Source: Alphaproteobacteria bacterium
GTDB lineage: Bacteria > Pseudomonadota > Alphaproteobacteria > Micropepsales > Micropepsaceae
Length of the DNA: 24,521 bases
Assembly: GCA_028869725.1 (NCBI GenBank)
Contig: JAGWRJ010000068.1
Location: 1-24,521, forward strand
Direction: 5' to 3'
Numbering within the stretch: the first letter of the stretch is position 1; each line of letters opens with the position of its first letter. A program made the translations under genes and the position numbers. Of the stretch, positions 7,189-13,637 are shown piece by piece. A model generated the notes under the pieces. That model saw only the letters and a program-made list of their open reading frames with translations. It was not told where the DNA came from and did no database searches.

Positions 7189-7518
7189 ATGACGATGGTC
7201 GACCTCACGCTACAACGGGCCCAGGCTTCGGCACCAAAACTCAGCGAGCCGTCCGCGAGCTACGATATCTGCTACGTCGACGGCACCGGCCGCCTCATTG
7301 CGAACCACTGCGTCCCCTGCTCGAGCGACAAGAAGGCCTGCATCCTTGCCCACGCCATGCGCCCGCAGGGAACCCGGCGTATCGAGGTATGGCGAGGCCC
7401 CTGCCTTGTCTATGAACGCCCGCAGACCACGCGCGCCGCAACACTCGAAGCACTGCGCCCGGTGTACGCACCCGCTCCTTCGAACCTTGCGGCGTGGCCG
7501 GGCCGGGCTAAAGGCTAG
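7189..7518 (+). CDS. Hypothetical Cys-containing small protein
   Basis: A 109-residue protein I do not recognise. It is supported as a gene by AAGGAG at 7176-7181, 7 nt before the ATG at 7189, by its isolated intergenic setting, and by a coherent composition. An in-frame extension back to 7096 lacks a good initiation signal. Five cysteines lie in the central part (Y-D-I-C, H-C-V-P-C, K-A-C, G-P-C), including one C-x-x-C, so metal binding or redox chemistry is possible. The stretch R-R-I-E-V-W-R-G-P-C-L-V-Y-E-R has the look of a conserved beta hairpin. There is no signal peptide or membrane segment, so it is probably cytoplasmic. Confidence 0.7.
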   Translation: MTMVDLTLQRAQASAPKLSEPSASYDICYVDGTGRLIANHCVPCSSDKKACILAHAMRPQGTRRIEVWRGPCLVYERPQTTRAATLEALRPVYAPAPSNLAAWPGRAKG

Positions 7519-7520
7519 CC

Positions 7521-7545
7521 GGCTCATCGGGGGCTCGCCCCAGCC
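7521..7545 (+). terminator. Possible terminator hairpin after the 109-residue gene
   Basis: GGGG (7530-7533) pairs with CCCC (7538-7541) around a CTCG tetraloop. GGCT (7521-7524) pairs with AGCC (7542-7545) outside it, leaving a 5-nt bulge on the left. It starts 3 nt after the stop codon. There is no T-run, so it may be a 3'-end stability element or a Rho-dependent end. Confidence 0.35.
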
Positions 7546-7681
7546 TGGCGTCGGTGCGGGCCTCATCGCCCGTTGCGCGGCCTCGGCCCAGCTCACCCTG
7601 ATGCTCTTGACGAACAGAGCTTGCCTGTAATCGCTCCGCCCGCTTCTATGCGCCGGCTCACCGCGCACTATATTGAGGCTG

Positions 7682-10075
7682 ATGGCACATAATAACGGAC
7701 AGGTTCCGCGTCCCCTCCGCAGCAAACCCTCGAAGCCTTTGAAGCCAAAGGCTGCCGCCGCTACGGCCGCGTTCGATGCCGCCGTCGCCAGCGCCCCGTT
7801 GCATCCCCTTGGTACCGCCTACGATCCCGCACCACCTGAAGGTTTAGGCCAGTTACCGCTTTATGGCGCTACCGGTGCCGAAATTGCAGCTTTCGTGCCC
7901 CATCGCCCGGAGCGGCCGCAGAAGAGTGAAGGTGGGAAGCGGTTCAAGCTCGTCAGCGAGTACGAGCCGGCCGGTGATCAGCCTCAGGCCATCGCCGGAC
8001 TAGTCGGCGGCACAAAGGCACTTGAGCGCGACCAGGTACTGCTCGGGGTCACCGGTTCAGGCAAAACCTTTACGATGGCAAAGGTCATTGAGACAGTGCA
8101 GCGACCAGCGCTGATCCTCGCCCATAACAAGACGCTTGCGGCCCAGCTATACGCCGAATTCAAGTCATTCTTTCCCGAAAACGCGGTGGAGTATTTCGTC
8201 TCCTATTACGACTACTACCAGCCAGAGGCCTATATTCCCCGCACCGACACCTATATCGAGAAAGACTCCTCGATCAATGAAGAGATCGACCGCATGCGCC
8301 ATTCGGCAACGCGTGCGATCCTCGAGCGTGATGACGTCATCATCGTCGCTTCGGTTTCCTGCATTTACGGCATTGGATCGGTAGAGACCTATTCGGGCAC
8401 CGCAGTCACCATCACGCGCGGCAAGCGTGTGGATCGCACGGCGCTGATGCGGGATCTGTCGGCACTCCAATACCGCCGCAATGATGACAATTTTGTACGC
8501 GGTGCGTTTCGGGTACGCGGCGACACCATCGACCTGTTCCCTGCGCACTATGAAGACCGTGCCTGGCGCATCGAGCTTTTCGGTGACGAGGTTGACTCGA
8601 TCTGCGAATTCGATCCGCTGACTGGCAAGAAGGCGGGCACGCTCGATAGCATCAAGATCTATGCGAACTCGCATTACGTCACGCCGAGACCGACGCTTGC
8701 CCAGGCCATCAAGGGCATCAAGCAGGAACTGGTGGAGCGCCTTGCGCAGTTTCGCGCCGAAGGCAAGCTTCTCGAAGCCCAGCGGCTGGAACAGCGCACA
8801 CAGTTTGATCTCGAAATGATTGAAGCCACTGGTTCCTGCGCCGGGATCGAGAACTATTCGCGCTGGCTGACCGGTCGCAAGCCGGGAGAACCTCCTCCGA
8901 CACTCTTCGAGTACCTGCCCGACGACGCGCTCGTCTTCTGCGACGAAAGTCACGTTACCGTGCCTCAGATCGGCGCCATGTATCGTGGCGACTATCGGCG
9001 CAAATTCACCCTCTCCGAATATGGCTTCCGCCTGCCATCGTGTATCGACAATCGGCCCCTCAAATTCGAGGAATGGGATGCCATGCGGCCCCAGACCATC
9101 TACGTCTCGGCCACACCCGGTCCCTTTGAGCTCGAGCGCACCGGCGGGGTCTTCGTAGAACAGGTAATCCGGCCAACTGGCCTCATCGATCCTCCGGTAG
9201 AAGTGCGTCCGGTCGAGACCCAGGTAGACGATCTGATCGCCGAATGTCGTACCGTTGCCGCACAGGGCTATCGCACACTGGTCACGACCCTGACCAAGAA
9301 GATGGCCGAAGATCTCACCGAATATATGCATGAACAGGGCATTCGCGTGCGCTACATGCATTCTGATGTCGACACGCTGGAGCGGATCGAGATCATCCGC
9401 GATCTGCGCCTTGGCGCATTTGATGTCCTGATAGGAATCAATCTGCTGCGCGAAGGGCTCGACATTCCCGAATGCGCTCTTGTCGCTATCCTCGATGCTG
9501 ACAAGGAAGGCTTTCTGCGCAGCGAAACAGCTCTGATCCAGACCATCGGCCGGGCTGCCCGCAATGTTGACGGCAAGGTGATCCTCTATGCCGACGCCAT
9601 GACTGGATCGATGGAACGGGCGATGGCCGAAACCGGACGGCGCCGGGCCAAACAGATGGCTTATAATGCTGAACACGGCATTACCCCGGCCAGCATCAAG
9701 AAAAAGATCTCGGACATCATGGGCTCGATGTATGAACGTGACCATGTCATGGTCGACGCCGGCGTCAGCGAAGAAGACACCGCATTCATCGGGCATAATC
9801 TGCGCGCCCATATCAGCGAGCTGGAGCGGAAAATGCGCGAGGCTGCGGCCGATCTTGAATTCGAGACCGCGGCGCGCCTGCGCGATGAAATCAAGCGCCT
9901 GCAGGCGGTCGAGCTTGCCGTCGCCGATGATCCATTTGCCCGCCAAAGCACGGTCGAAGACGCAGCGCAGAGAGCCCTGACAACCGAGGGACGAAAGCAG
10001 AAAGCCCGCCGCGGCGGCGCCAAACGATTAGGGCGGCCCAATCAGCCCAAGACCTTTGGTAGCCGCGCCCGCTAG
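7682..10075 (+). CDS. uvrB: UvrABC excinuclease subunit B
   Basis: Nucleotide excision repair helicase-like subunit that verifies damage handed over by UvrA and recruits UvrC. From the ATG at 7682 it has 797 residues, longer than the E. coli protein (about 670). The excess is an N-terminal extension of about 87 residues rich in Pro, Ala and Lys, of a kind seen in other alphaproteobacteria, plus a basic tail. Visible motifs are Walker A G-V-T-G-S-G-K-T at 122-129, the damage-gripping beta-hairpin Y-Y-D-Y-Y-Q-P-E-A-Y at about 175-184, Walker B D-E-S-H at 421-424, helicase motifs near E-G-L-D-I-P-E and Q-T-I-G-R-A-A-R, and the C-terminal UVR coiled coil at about 705-745. A TTG 9 nt upstream (7673) is an alternative start; neither has a strong ribosome site. 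No alphaproteobacterial LexA box (GTTC-N7-GTTC) is visible upstream. Confidence 0.97.
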   Translation: MAHNNGQVPRPLRSKPSKPLKPKAAAATAAFDAAVASAPLHPLGTAYDPAPPEGLGQLPLYGATGAEIAAFVPHRPERPQKSEGGKRFKLVSEYEPAGDQPQAIAGLVGGTKALERDQVLLGVTGSGKTFTMAKVIETVQRPALILAHNKTLAAQLYAEFKSFFPENAVEYFVSYYDYYQPEAYIPRTDTYIEKDSSINEEIDRMRHSATRAILERDDVIIVASVSCIYGIGSVETYSGTAVTITRGKRVDRTALMRDLSALQYRRNDDNFVRGAFRVRGDTIDLFPAHYEDRAWRIELFGDEVDSICEFDPLTGKKAGTLDSIKIYANSHYVTPRPTLAQAIKGIKQELVERLAQFRAEGKLLEAQRLEQRTQFDLEMIEATGSCAGIENYSRWLTGRKPGEPPPTLFEYLPDDALVFCDESHVTVPQIGAMYRGDYRRKFTLSEYGFRLPSCIDNRPLKFEEWDAMRPQTIYVSATPGPFELERTGGVFVEQVIRPTGLIDPPVEVRPVETQVDDLIAECRTVAAQGYRTLVTTLTKKMAEDLTEYMHEQGIRVRYMHSDVDTLERIEIIRDLRLGAFDVLIGINLLREGLDIPECALVAILDADKEGFLRSETALIQTIGRAARNVDGKVILYADAMTGSMERAMAETGRRRAKQMAYNAEHGITPASIKKKISDIMGSMYERDHVMVDAGVSEEDTAFIGHNLRAHISELERKMREAAADLEFETAARLRDEIKRLQAVELAVADDPFARQSTVEDAAQRALTTEGRKQKARRGGAKRLGRPNQPKTFGSRAR

Positions 10076-10133
10076 AACGCCCGCCGACGCGCTCTGCTCA
10101 AACCCGATCCATCAAGGGGATGTATCGGCCCAT

Positions 10134-10158
10134 GTGCAATTGCGAAAGGTAATTGCAC
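10134..10158 (+). promoter_or_regulatory. Hairpin in the uvrB-rraB gap
   Basis: GTGCAATT (10134-10141) and AATTGCAC (10151-10158) form a perfect 8-bp stem with a 9-nt loop. It lies about 60 nt after the uvrB stop and 75 nt before the RraB-like gene. No T-run follows. It could be the 3' structure of the uvrB mRNA or a leader element of the next gene. Confidence 0.35.
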
Positions 10159-10186
10159 CTCGCGCCGAACACACGCATTGTGAAGC

Positions 10187-10200
10187 CGATTCGCGAATCG
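10187..10200. repeat. 14-bp perfect palindrome upstream of the RraB-like gene
   Basis: CGATTCGCGAATCG is a perfect palindrome at 10187-10200, 31 nt upstream of the start codon. A gapless dyad at this distance is where a repressor of a short promoter would bind. No regulator family is assigned. Confidence 0.4.
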
Positions 10201-10231
10201 CGCGGGTCGCGTTGAGTATGGAGCCCGTTGG

Positions 10232-10573
10232 ATGCTGTCGGACCGCGAGCTGCAGAAGGCAGCGAGCCGTGCCCTGTGTGAGCGACTTGCGGCACGGGGC
10301 GATGCACGTACCATCGTGCGTGAAATTGATCACTGGGCCTATTTTCCTACGCCGGAGAGCAGGGCGAGCTTTGTCGAAGCAGGCATTCGGGTGGGCTTTC
10401 GCTTGCGCGGGACCTCCGAGCCGACAGGCCTGTGGCAGGGCTATGGCGCACAGCTCTATCACCACGACATCCCCAGCGACGACGCCATGGAGCAGATCAC
10501 CCTGCTGCTCTACGATCTGGCCGAAGAGGCCGGCGGAGATTATGACGGCTGGGAGACCAGGATTCTTACCTGA
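10232..10573 (+). CDS. RraB-like ribonuclease E inhibitor family protein
   Basis: A 113-residue acidic protein resembling RraB, which in E. coli binds the RNase E C-terminal region and changes degradosome composition and mRNA decay. The supporting region is the second half, with a strand-rich core, Y-H-H-D-I-P-S-D-D, then L-Y-D-L-A-E-E-A-G-G-D-Y-D-G-W-E-T. The D-Y-D-G-W-E-T ending is the recognisable family signature. It is shorter than E. coli RraB (138 residues). The ATG at 10232 has only a weak purine-rich region upstream (GGAG at 10220-10223). It converges on the DUF1330 gene with a 17-nt gap. Membership in the broader RraB/DUF695 fold is more secure than the regulatory role. Confidence 0.72.
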   Translation: MLSDRELQKAASRALCERLAARGDARTIVREIDHWAYFPTPESRASFVEAGIRVGFRLRGTSEPTGLWQGYGAQLYHHDIPSDDAMEQITLLLYDLAEEAGGDYDGWETRILT

Positions 10574-10590
10574 TCCGAACTGCCCTGCAC

Positions 10591-11028
10591 TTACTCGCCG
10601 AAGCCTTCGCCGGCCTTCTGCACTGGAGCAAGACGGATAAGCCGGCTGTCCTCGACCGCCGCCTGGCGGTGCTTGACGAGTTCGCGATATTCGGGATCGG
10701 TCACCATCGCCAGAAAGGCTCCGGCATTTGGGTAGGCGGCAATGAAGGCGATGTCCCAGCGTTCGTCCACCGGACCGGTAAGGACTGTCTCGGGACGTCC
10801 GACCCAGACCTGATGCCCGCCTACCCGCTTGAATATATGAGCGGTGGTGCGCCCATAGGCGCGATAGGCGTCAAGTCCCGACATGCCCTTGCCGTGATTG
10901 GGATGACCGACAGGATAGTTTGCGTGCGCGTTCAGCCGGATCAGGTTGAGCATGTGAATGGGCGTATCGCGTGGCAGCGCCTTGAAGGCATCAAACTGCG
11001 TGCGGGTGGGATCAATCGAGCCTGTCAT
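10591..11028 (-). CDS. DUF1330 domain-containing protein
   Basis: A 145-residue protein of the dimeric alpha-beta barrel type. P-I-H-M-L-N-L-I-R at about 23-31 begins the barrel, Y-R-A-Y-G at about 56-60 follows, and the D-P-E-Y-R-E-L-V-K-H-R-Q-A-A block ends the domain, as in DUF1330. The function of the family is not established; related folds include monooxygenases and stress-response dimers. The start at 11028 has AGAGGA about 6 nt upstream. It has its own 121-nt upstream gap, which contains a small CGAAGC-GCG-GCTTCG hairpin (11110-11124), so it is probably not in an operon with the next minus-strand gene. Confidence 0.82.
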   Translation of the reverse strand: MTGSIDPTRTQFDAFKALPRDTPIHMLNLIRLNAHANYPVGHPNHGKGMSGLDAYRAYGRTTAHIFKRVGGHQVWVGRPETVLTGPVDERWDIAFIAAYPNAGAFLAMVTDPEYRELVKHRQAAVEDSRLIRLAPVQKAGEGFGE

Positions 11029-11149
11029 GGCAGTCCTCTCGCAGGATTTCAGTGTGAGCAGAATGACGGGTTACTGCCGTTCACAGCAAGCCCGCAGCGC
11101 CATCAGGCCCGAAGCGCGGCTTCGATCCGCACACTGAATACCTCACCTG

Positions 11150-11566
11150 TCATTTTGCAGCTTTGAAGACCAGCACAACGCGCTTTTGCCCGTTGGCCGG
11201 CGGGACGAAGGTCGCGCTGGCGGGGGGCGCCTGCGGCGCATCGCGCCGCTCTGCGGTTATCTGGTACCTGCCCTTCGGCAGCTGAAAAAGGACCCAGGCG
11301 CCAGGACAGTCCAGATCCGCCAGAACGTTACTGCCCTGGCGCAGCGTCACATGGACGTCAGCAATGTACTGGTTCGCTGCGTTGGCAAACTCAATGCGTA
11401 CGGGATAGGCCTCCCAGCGTGGGTCATCCTTCGACTGGGCGATACCTGTACATACGGTGGTGATGTTGTTCGCCAGGGTGAGCGGCTGGTCCATCGGCAT
11501 GGAAGCCGCCTGCACCGGAAGCGCCAGTAGCGCCCATAATGCCGACGCAAGCACGAGACGCGCCAT
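11150..11566 (-). CDS. Secreted or periplasmic small protein of unknown function
   Basis: A 138-residue protein with a clear signal peptide (M-A-R, Leu/Ala core, P-V-Q-A-A) cleaved near residue 20-21. The mature part has two cysteines (T-V-C-T-G and L-D-C-P-G) that could pair, and alternating strands ending in G-R-Y-Q-I-T-A-E-R, which recall a carboxypeptidase-regulatory-like or transthyretin-like beta sandwich. That fold guess rests on pattern only. The start at 11566 has GAAGGA about 5 nt upstream. No operon partner: the cold-shock gene is divergent. Confidence 0.7.
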   Translation of the reverse strand: MARLVLASALWALLALPVQAASMPMDQPLTLANNITTVCTGIAQSKDDPRWEAYPVRIEFANAANQYIADVHVTLRQGSNVLADLDCPGAWVLFQLPKGRYQITAERRDAPQAPPASATFVPPANGQKRVVLVFKAAK

Positions 11567-11707
11567 GACATCCTTCCCCCATCAAATGCATCCTTAATTT
11601 GGTATCGCACTATGGCGGTCTCAAGGCATCACCAGGAAGCGCACCCTCCGACACCAAGCATCCGCCCTTAACCATTGCCTGCGCCTGACCGGCAAAAAGG
11701 GGCATCC

Positions 11708-11734
11708 GGCAGGTCTGCGCAATCGCAGCCTGCC
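11708..11734. repeat. Strong hairpin upstream of the cold-shock promoter
   Basis: GGCAGG (11708-11713) then CTGCG (11715-11719) pair with CGCAG (11724-11728) and CCTGCC (11729-11734). This is 11 bp with one bulged T and a CAAT loop. On the minus strand a TGCCCC-TTTTT follows 9 nt later and could pair with upstream GGGGCA, giving a terminator-like alternative for leftward transcription. Confidence 0.4.
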
Positions 11735-11746
11735 CCACCACCTCTG

Positions 11747-11775
11747 TGGACAATTCCGGAGAATACCCGTATAGT
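11747..11775 (+). promoter_or_regulatory. Housekeeping-type promoter of the cold-shock gene
   Basis: TGGACA (11747-11752) and TATAGT (11770-11775) are each one mismatch from consensus and separated by exactly 17 nt. It is the best promoter match in the window. Transcription would start near 11782, giving a leader of about 190 nt, similar to the long leaders of regulated csp genes. Confidence 0.65.
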
Positions 11776-11885
11776 TTTAGGGTCAAGGCCGCGCGAGCCT
11801 CAAAGAAAGTTTCATGCGCGTCCAGCGAATGACCGGCCAGCGGGAAGCAGGGGCTGGGACAGACGGCTTGGAGTGACTACGACGC

Positions 11886-11966
11886 TTTTCCTGAAAGACA
11901 GACGCGGGTTTGACGGTCGGCCTGGACATGGTGTCCGGACGGCCATTTGATTTTCTTTCAGGAGAG
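11886..11966 (+). promoter_or_regulatory. Structured mRNA leader sequestering the cold-shock Shine-Dalgarno
   Basis: Positions 11886-11898 pair with 11954-11966 over 13 consecutive base pairs (two G-U). The core is TCCTGAAAGA (11889-11898) with TCTTTCAGGA (11954-11963). The Shine-Dalgarno AGGAG (11960-11964) is entirely inside the stem, 8 nt before the ATG. The enclosed loop contains a second hairpin, GGCC-T-GGACA (11919-11928) with TGTCC and GGCC (11932-11936, 11941-11944). A small competing stem GGAG/CTCC (11961-11964, 11969-11972) also covers the site. This layout suits temperature-dependent translation control. Confidence 0.6.
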
Positions 11967-11972
11967 TACTCC

Positions 11973-12179
11973 ATGTCGACCACAGGTCAGGTCAAATTCT
12001 TTAACACCACGAAGGGCTTCGGCTTCATCGCACCGGAAGGCGGCGGCAAGGACGTTTTCGTCCACGTCACTGCGGTGCAGGCTGCAGGACTGCGTGGCCT
12101 CAATGAAGGCCAGCGCGTCAGCTTCGACATCGAAGCCGACAAGCGCGGCCCCAAGGCGGTCAATCTGAAGCTGGTCTAA
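11973..12179 (+). CDS. cspA: Cold-shock protein (CspA family)
   Basis: A 68-residue single cold-shock domain protein, a five-stranded OB fold that binds single-stranded RNA and melts mRNA structure. Both RNA-binding motifs are present: RNP1 K-G-F-G-F-I-A (14-20) and RNP2 V-F-V-H-V (29-33). The ending G-P-K-A-V-N-L matches the family. An in-frame extension to 11910 is excluded because AGGAG at 11960-11964 sets the start at 11973. It has its own promoter and a strong terminator, so it is monocistronic. Regulation through its leader structure is likely. I cannot tell whether it is cold-induced or constitutive from the protein alone. Confidence 0.97.
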   Translation: MSTTGQVKFFNTTKGFGFIAPEGGGKDVFVHVTAVQAAGLRGLNEGQRVSFDIEADKRGPKAVNLKLV

Positions 12180-12200
12180 AACACCACCATCGATTCCGCG

Positions 12201-12238
12201 AACGGCGCAGGGGCTATCCAACCTGCGCCGTTTTTTTT
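12201..12238 (+). terminator. Rho-independent terminator of the cold-shock gene
   Basis: AACGGCGCAGG (12201-12211) pairs perfectly with CCTGCGCCGTT (12222-12232) over 11 bp with a 10-nt loop, followed by an uninterrupted run of eight T (12231-12238). It is the only textbook intrinsic terminator in the window. Confidence 0.93.
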
Positions 12239-12266
12239 GACAATTCCCCGTCAAGGATGCTGTGTC

Positions 12267-12593
12267 ATGCCCGCTGCGGAATTCGTCCTGATCTACTCAA
12301 CCTTTCCTGATCGCGACAGTGCGATTTCGGTCTGCGAACTGCTCGTCAAGTCACGTCTGGCAGCCTGCGCGAATATCTCGGCGCCCATGATTTCGGTTTA
12401 TGCATGGCAGGACGAATTGACCCGCGCTGAAGAGATAGCAGTCCTGATCAAAACTCGTGCGAGCCTTGCTGACGCTGCCATCGACGCTGCGCGTCAGGTC
12501 CATCCCTACACCACGCCGTGCTTTCTTACACTCGCGGTGGAAGGCGGTAATGCGCAGTATCTGGACTGGCTGCGCCAGCAGACACAGCCTTAG
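12267..12593 (+). CDS. cutA: CutA1-type divalent-cation tolerance protein
   Basis: A 108-residue trimeric ferredoxin-like-fold protein of the CutA family, linked to divalent metal (copper) tolerance in E. coli and to signalling roles elsewhere; its biochemistry is unsettled. Diagnostic blocks are V-L-I-Y-S-T-F-P near the start, L-A-A-C-A-N-I about 30 residues later, the Y-x-W-x-x-E/D-L-T-R-A-E-E turn, I-K-T-R, and the H-P-Y-T-T-P near the end. The start at 12267 has AAGGA at 12253-12257; a TTG start at 12237 would lie inside the csp terminator and is rejected. Its stop interlocks with that of the convergent dehydrogenase. Confidence 0.95.
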   Translation: MPAAEFVLIYSTFPDRDSAISVCELLVKSRLAACANISAPMISVYAWQDELTRAEEIAVLIKTRASLADAAIDAARQVHPYTTPCFLTLAVEGGNAQYLDWLRQQTQP

Positions 12594-13573
12594 GGGATGA
12601 GGACAGCAGCACCGCTGATCCGGCCCGCCCGCAGATCCGCAAGCGCCTCATTGGCCGCTTCAAGCCGATAAGAGATGGTGTGGGTATGGATCCTGATCTG
12701 TCCTGCCAGTGTCAGGAATTCCTCGGCATCCGCCCGGGTCAGGTTGGCAACGGACTGAAGGCTGCGTTCCCCCCACAGGATGGCATAGGGAAAGCTTGGG
12801 ATATCGCTCATGTGAATGCCGCCGCACACCACATGGCCACCGGGGCGCACCGCGCGCAGCGCCAACGGGACCAAAGCACCCACCGGGGCAAACACGATCG
12901 CGGCGTCGAGCGCAACCGGTGGTGCAGCATCCGAGCCTGCAACCCACACCGCGCCCATGTCGCGGGCAAAGGAGCAGGCCGCTTCGTCGCCGGGCCGGAC
13001 AAAGGCATAAACCTCCTGCCCCCGGCTTCTGGCCACCTGAATCGCGATATGCGCGGCCGCGCCAAATCCATAAAGTCCAAGCCGCGCCGCGCTTGCCGCC
13101 ATCTTGAGGCTGCGATACCCGATCAGTCCCGCACACAGCAACGGCGCTGCTTCCTCATCGCTATAGCCGTCGGGCAAGGCGAAGACATAGCGTGCATCCG
13201 CCAGCGCGTGCGTGGCAAAACCACCATCGATCTGGTAGCCGGTGAACCGCGCCGAAGGACAGAGGTTTTCCTCGCCGCGGCGACAGAACGCGCAGGTGCC
13301 GCAGGTCCAGCCCAGCCAGGGAATACCGACGCGCTGGCCAAGGGCCAGGCCCTGCACCTGCTCACCCATGGCCACGATGTGACCGACAATTTCGTGGCCG
13401 GGGGTCAAAGGCAGCTTCGGCTGCGTGAGGTCACCATCGACAACGTGCAGATCGGTACGACAGACCGCACAGGCAGAAACCTCCACCAGGACCTCTGTCT
13501 TGGCCGGAACCGGGGTAGGCTGCTCTTGCAGATGGAGCGGCTGACCGACGGCTTCAAAGCGCATGGACCGCAT
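12590..13573 (-). CDS. Zinc-dependent alcohol dehydrogenase family protein
   Basis: A 327-residue medium-chain dehydrogenase/reductase. Expected zinc ligands are present: catalytic Cys38 in C-A-V-C-R-T-D, His60-Glu61 in G-H-E-I-V-G, a third site near Cys147, and the structural zinc cysteines 91, 94, 97 and 105. The Rossmann nucleotide motif is Y-G-F-G-A-A-A-H at about 168-175. Sequence style matches a group often labelled zinc-binding alcohol dehydrogenase, oxidising primary alcohols with NAD; the actual substrate is unknown. AAGGAGGG at 13587-13580 places the start at 13573; an in-frame extension to 13663 overlaps glnD and is not supported. It is divergent from glnD (64 nt apart) and convergent with cutA, overlapping it by 4 nt. 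Confidence 0.9.
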   Translation of the reverse strand: MRSMRFEAVGQPLHLQEQPTPVPAKTEVLVEVSACAVCRTDLHVVDGDLTQPKLPLTPGHEIVGHIVAMGEQVQGLALGQRVGIPWLGWTCGTCAFCRRGEENLCPSARFTGYQIDGGFATHALADARYVFALPDGYSDEEAAPLLCAGLIGYRSLKMAASAARLGLYGFGAAAHIAIQVARSRGQEVYAFVRPGDEAACSFARDMGAVWVAGSDAAPPVALDAAIVFAPVGALVPLALRAVRPGGHVVCGGIHMSDIPSFPYAILWGERSLQSVANLTRADAEEFLTLAGQIRIHTHTISYRLEAANEALADLRAGRISGAAVLIP

Positions 13574-13637
13574 CGCGCCCTCCTTGCCTTGGCGCCTCAG
13601 TGGGCATTGTATGCGCGTTCGACCGTGGTAGGAAATC

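Larger units (their letters stand above)
11567..11972. other. 406-nt region between divergent genes: cold-shock promoter and leader
   Basis: I see no coding sequence here. From left to right it holds about 140 nt without clear signal, the hairpin at 11708-11734, the promoter at 11747-11775, a leader of about 190 nt, and the structured segment at 11886-11966 that contains the ribosome binding site of the cold-shock gene. Confidence 0.7.

Noticed and set aside
7519..7681. LexA/SOS box before uvrB
   Set aside because: No GTTC-N7-GTTC or GAAC-N7-GAAC is present; TTGACG at 7607 lacks a -10 at the right spacing, so no promoter is called.
8165..9946. 593-codon open frame on the minus strand opposite uvrB
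   Set aside because: It is the antisense shadow of a highly conserved uvrB; the translated sequence has no domain and the GC-rich codon pattern explains the lack of stops.
11110..11124. CGAAGC-GCG-GCTTCG as a terminator of the secreted-protein gene
   Set aside because: The 6-bp stem has a 3-nt loop and no T-run on the minus strand; too weak to call as a separate feature.
12237..12266. Upstream TTG start for cutA
   Set aside because: It lies in the T-run of the csp terminator; the ATG at 12267 has a proper ribosome site and matches CutA length.
13584..13612. glnD promoter TTGCCT-N17-TTGTAT
   Set aside because: The -10 matches only half of the consensus and lies in a GC-rich divergent gap; not distinguishable from chance.
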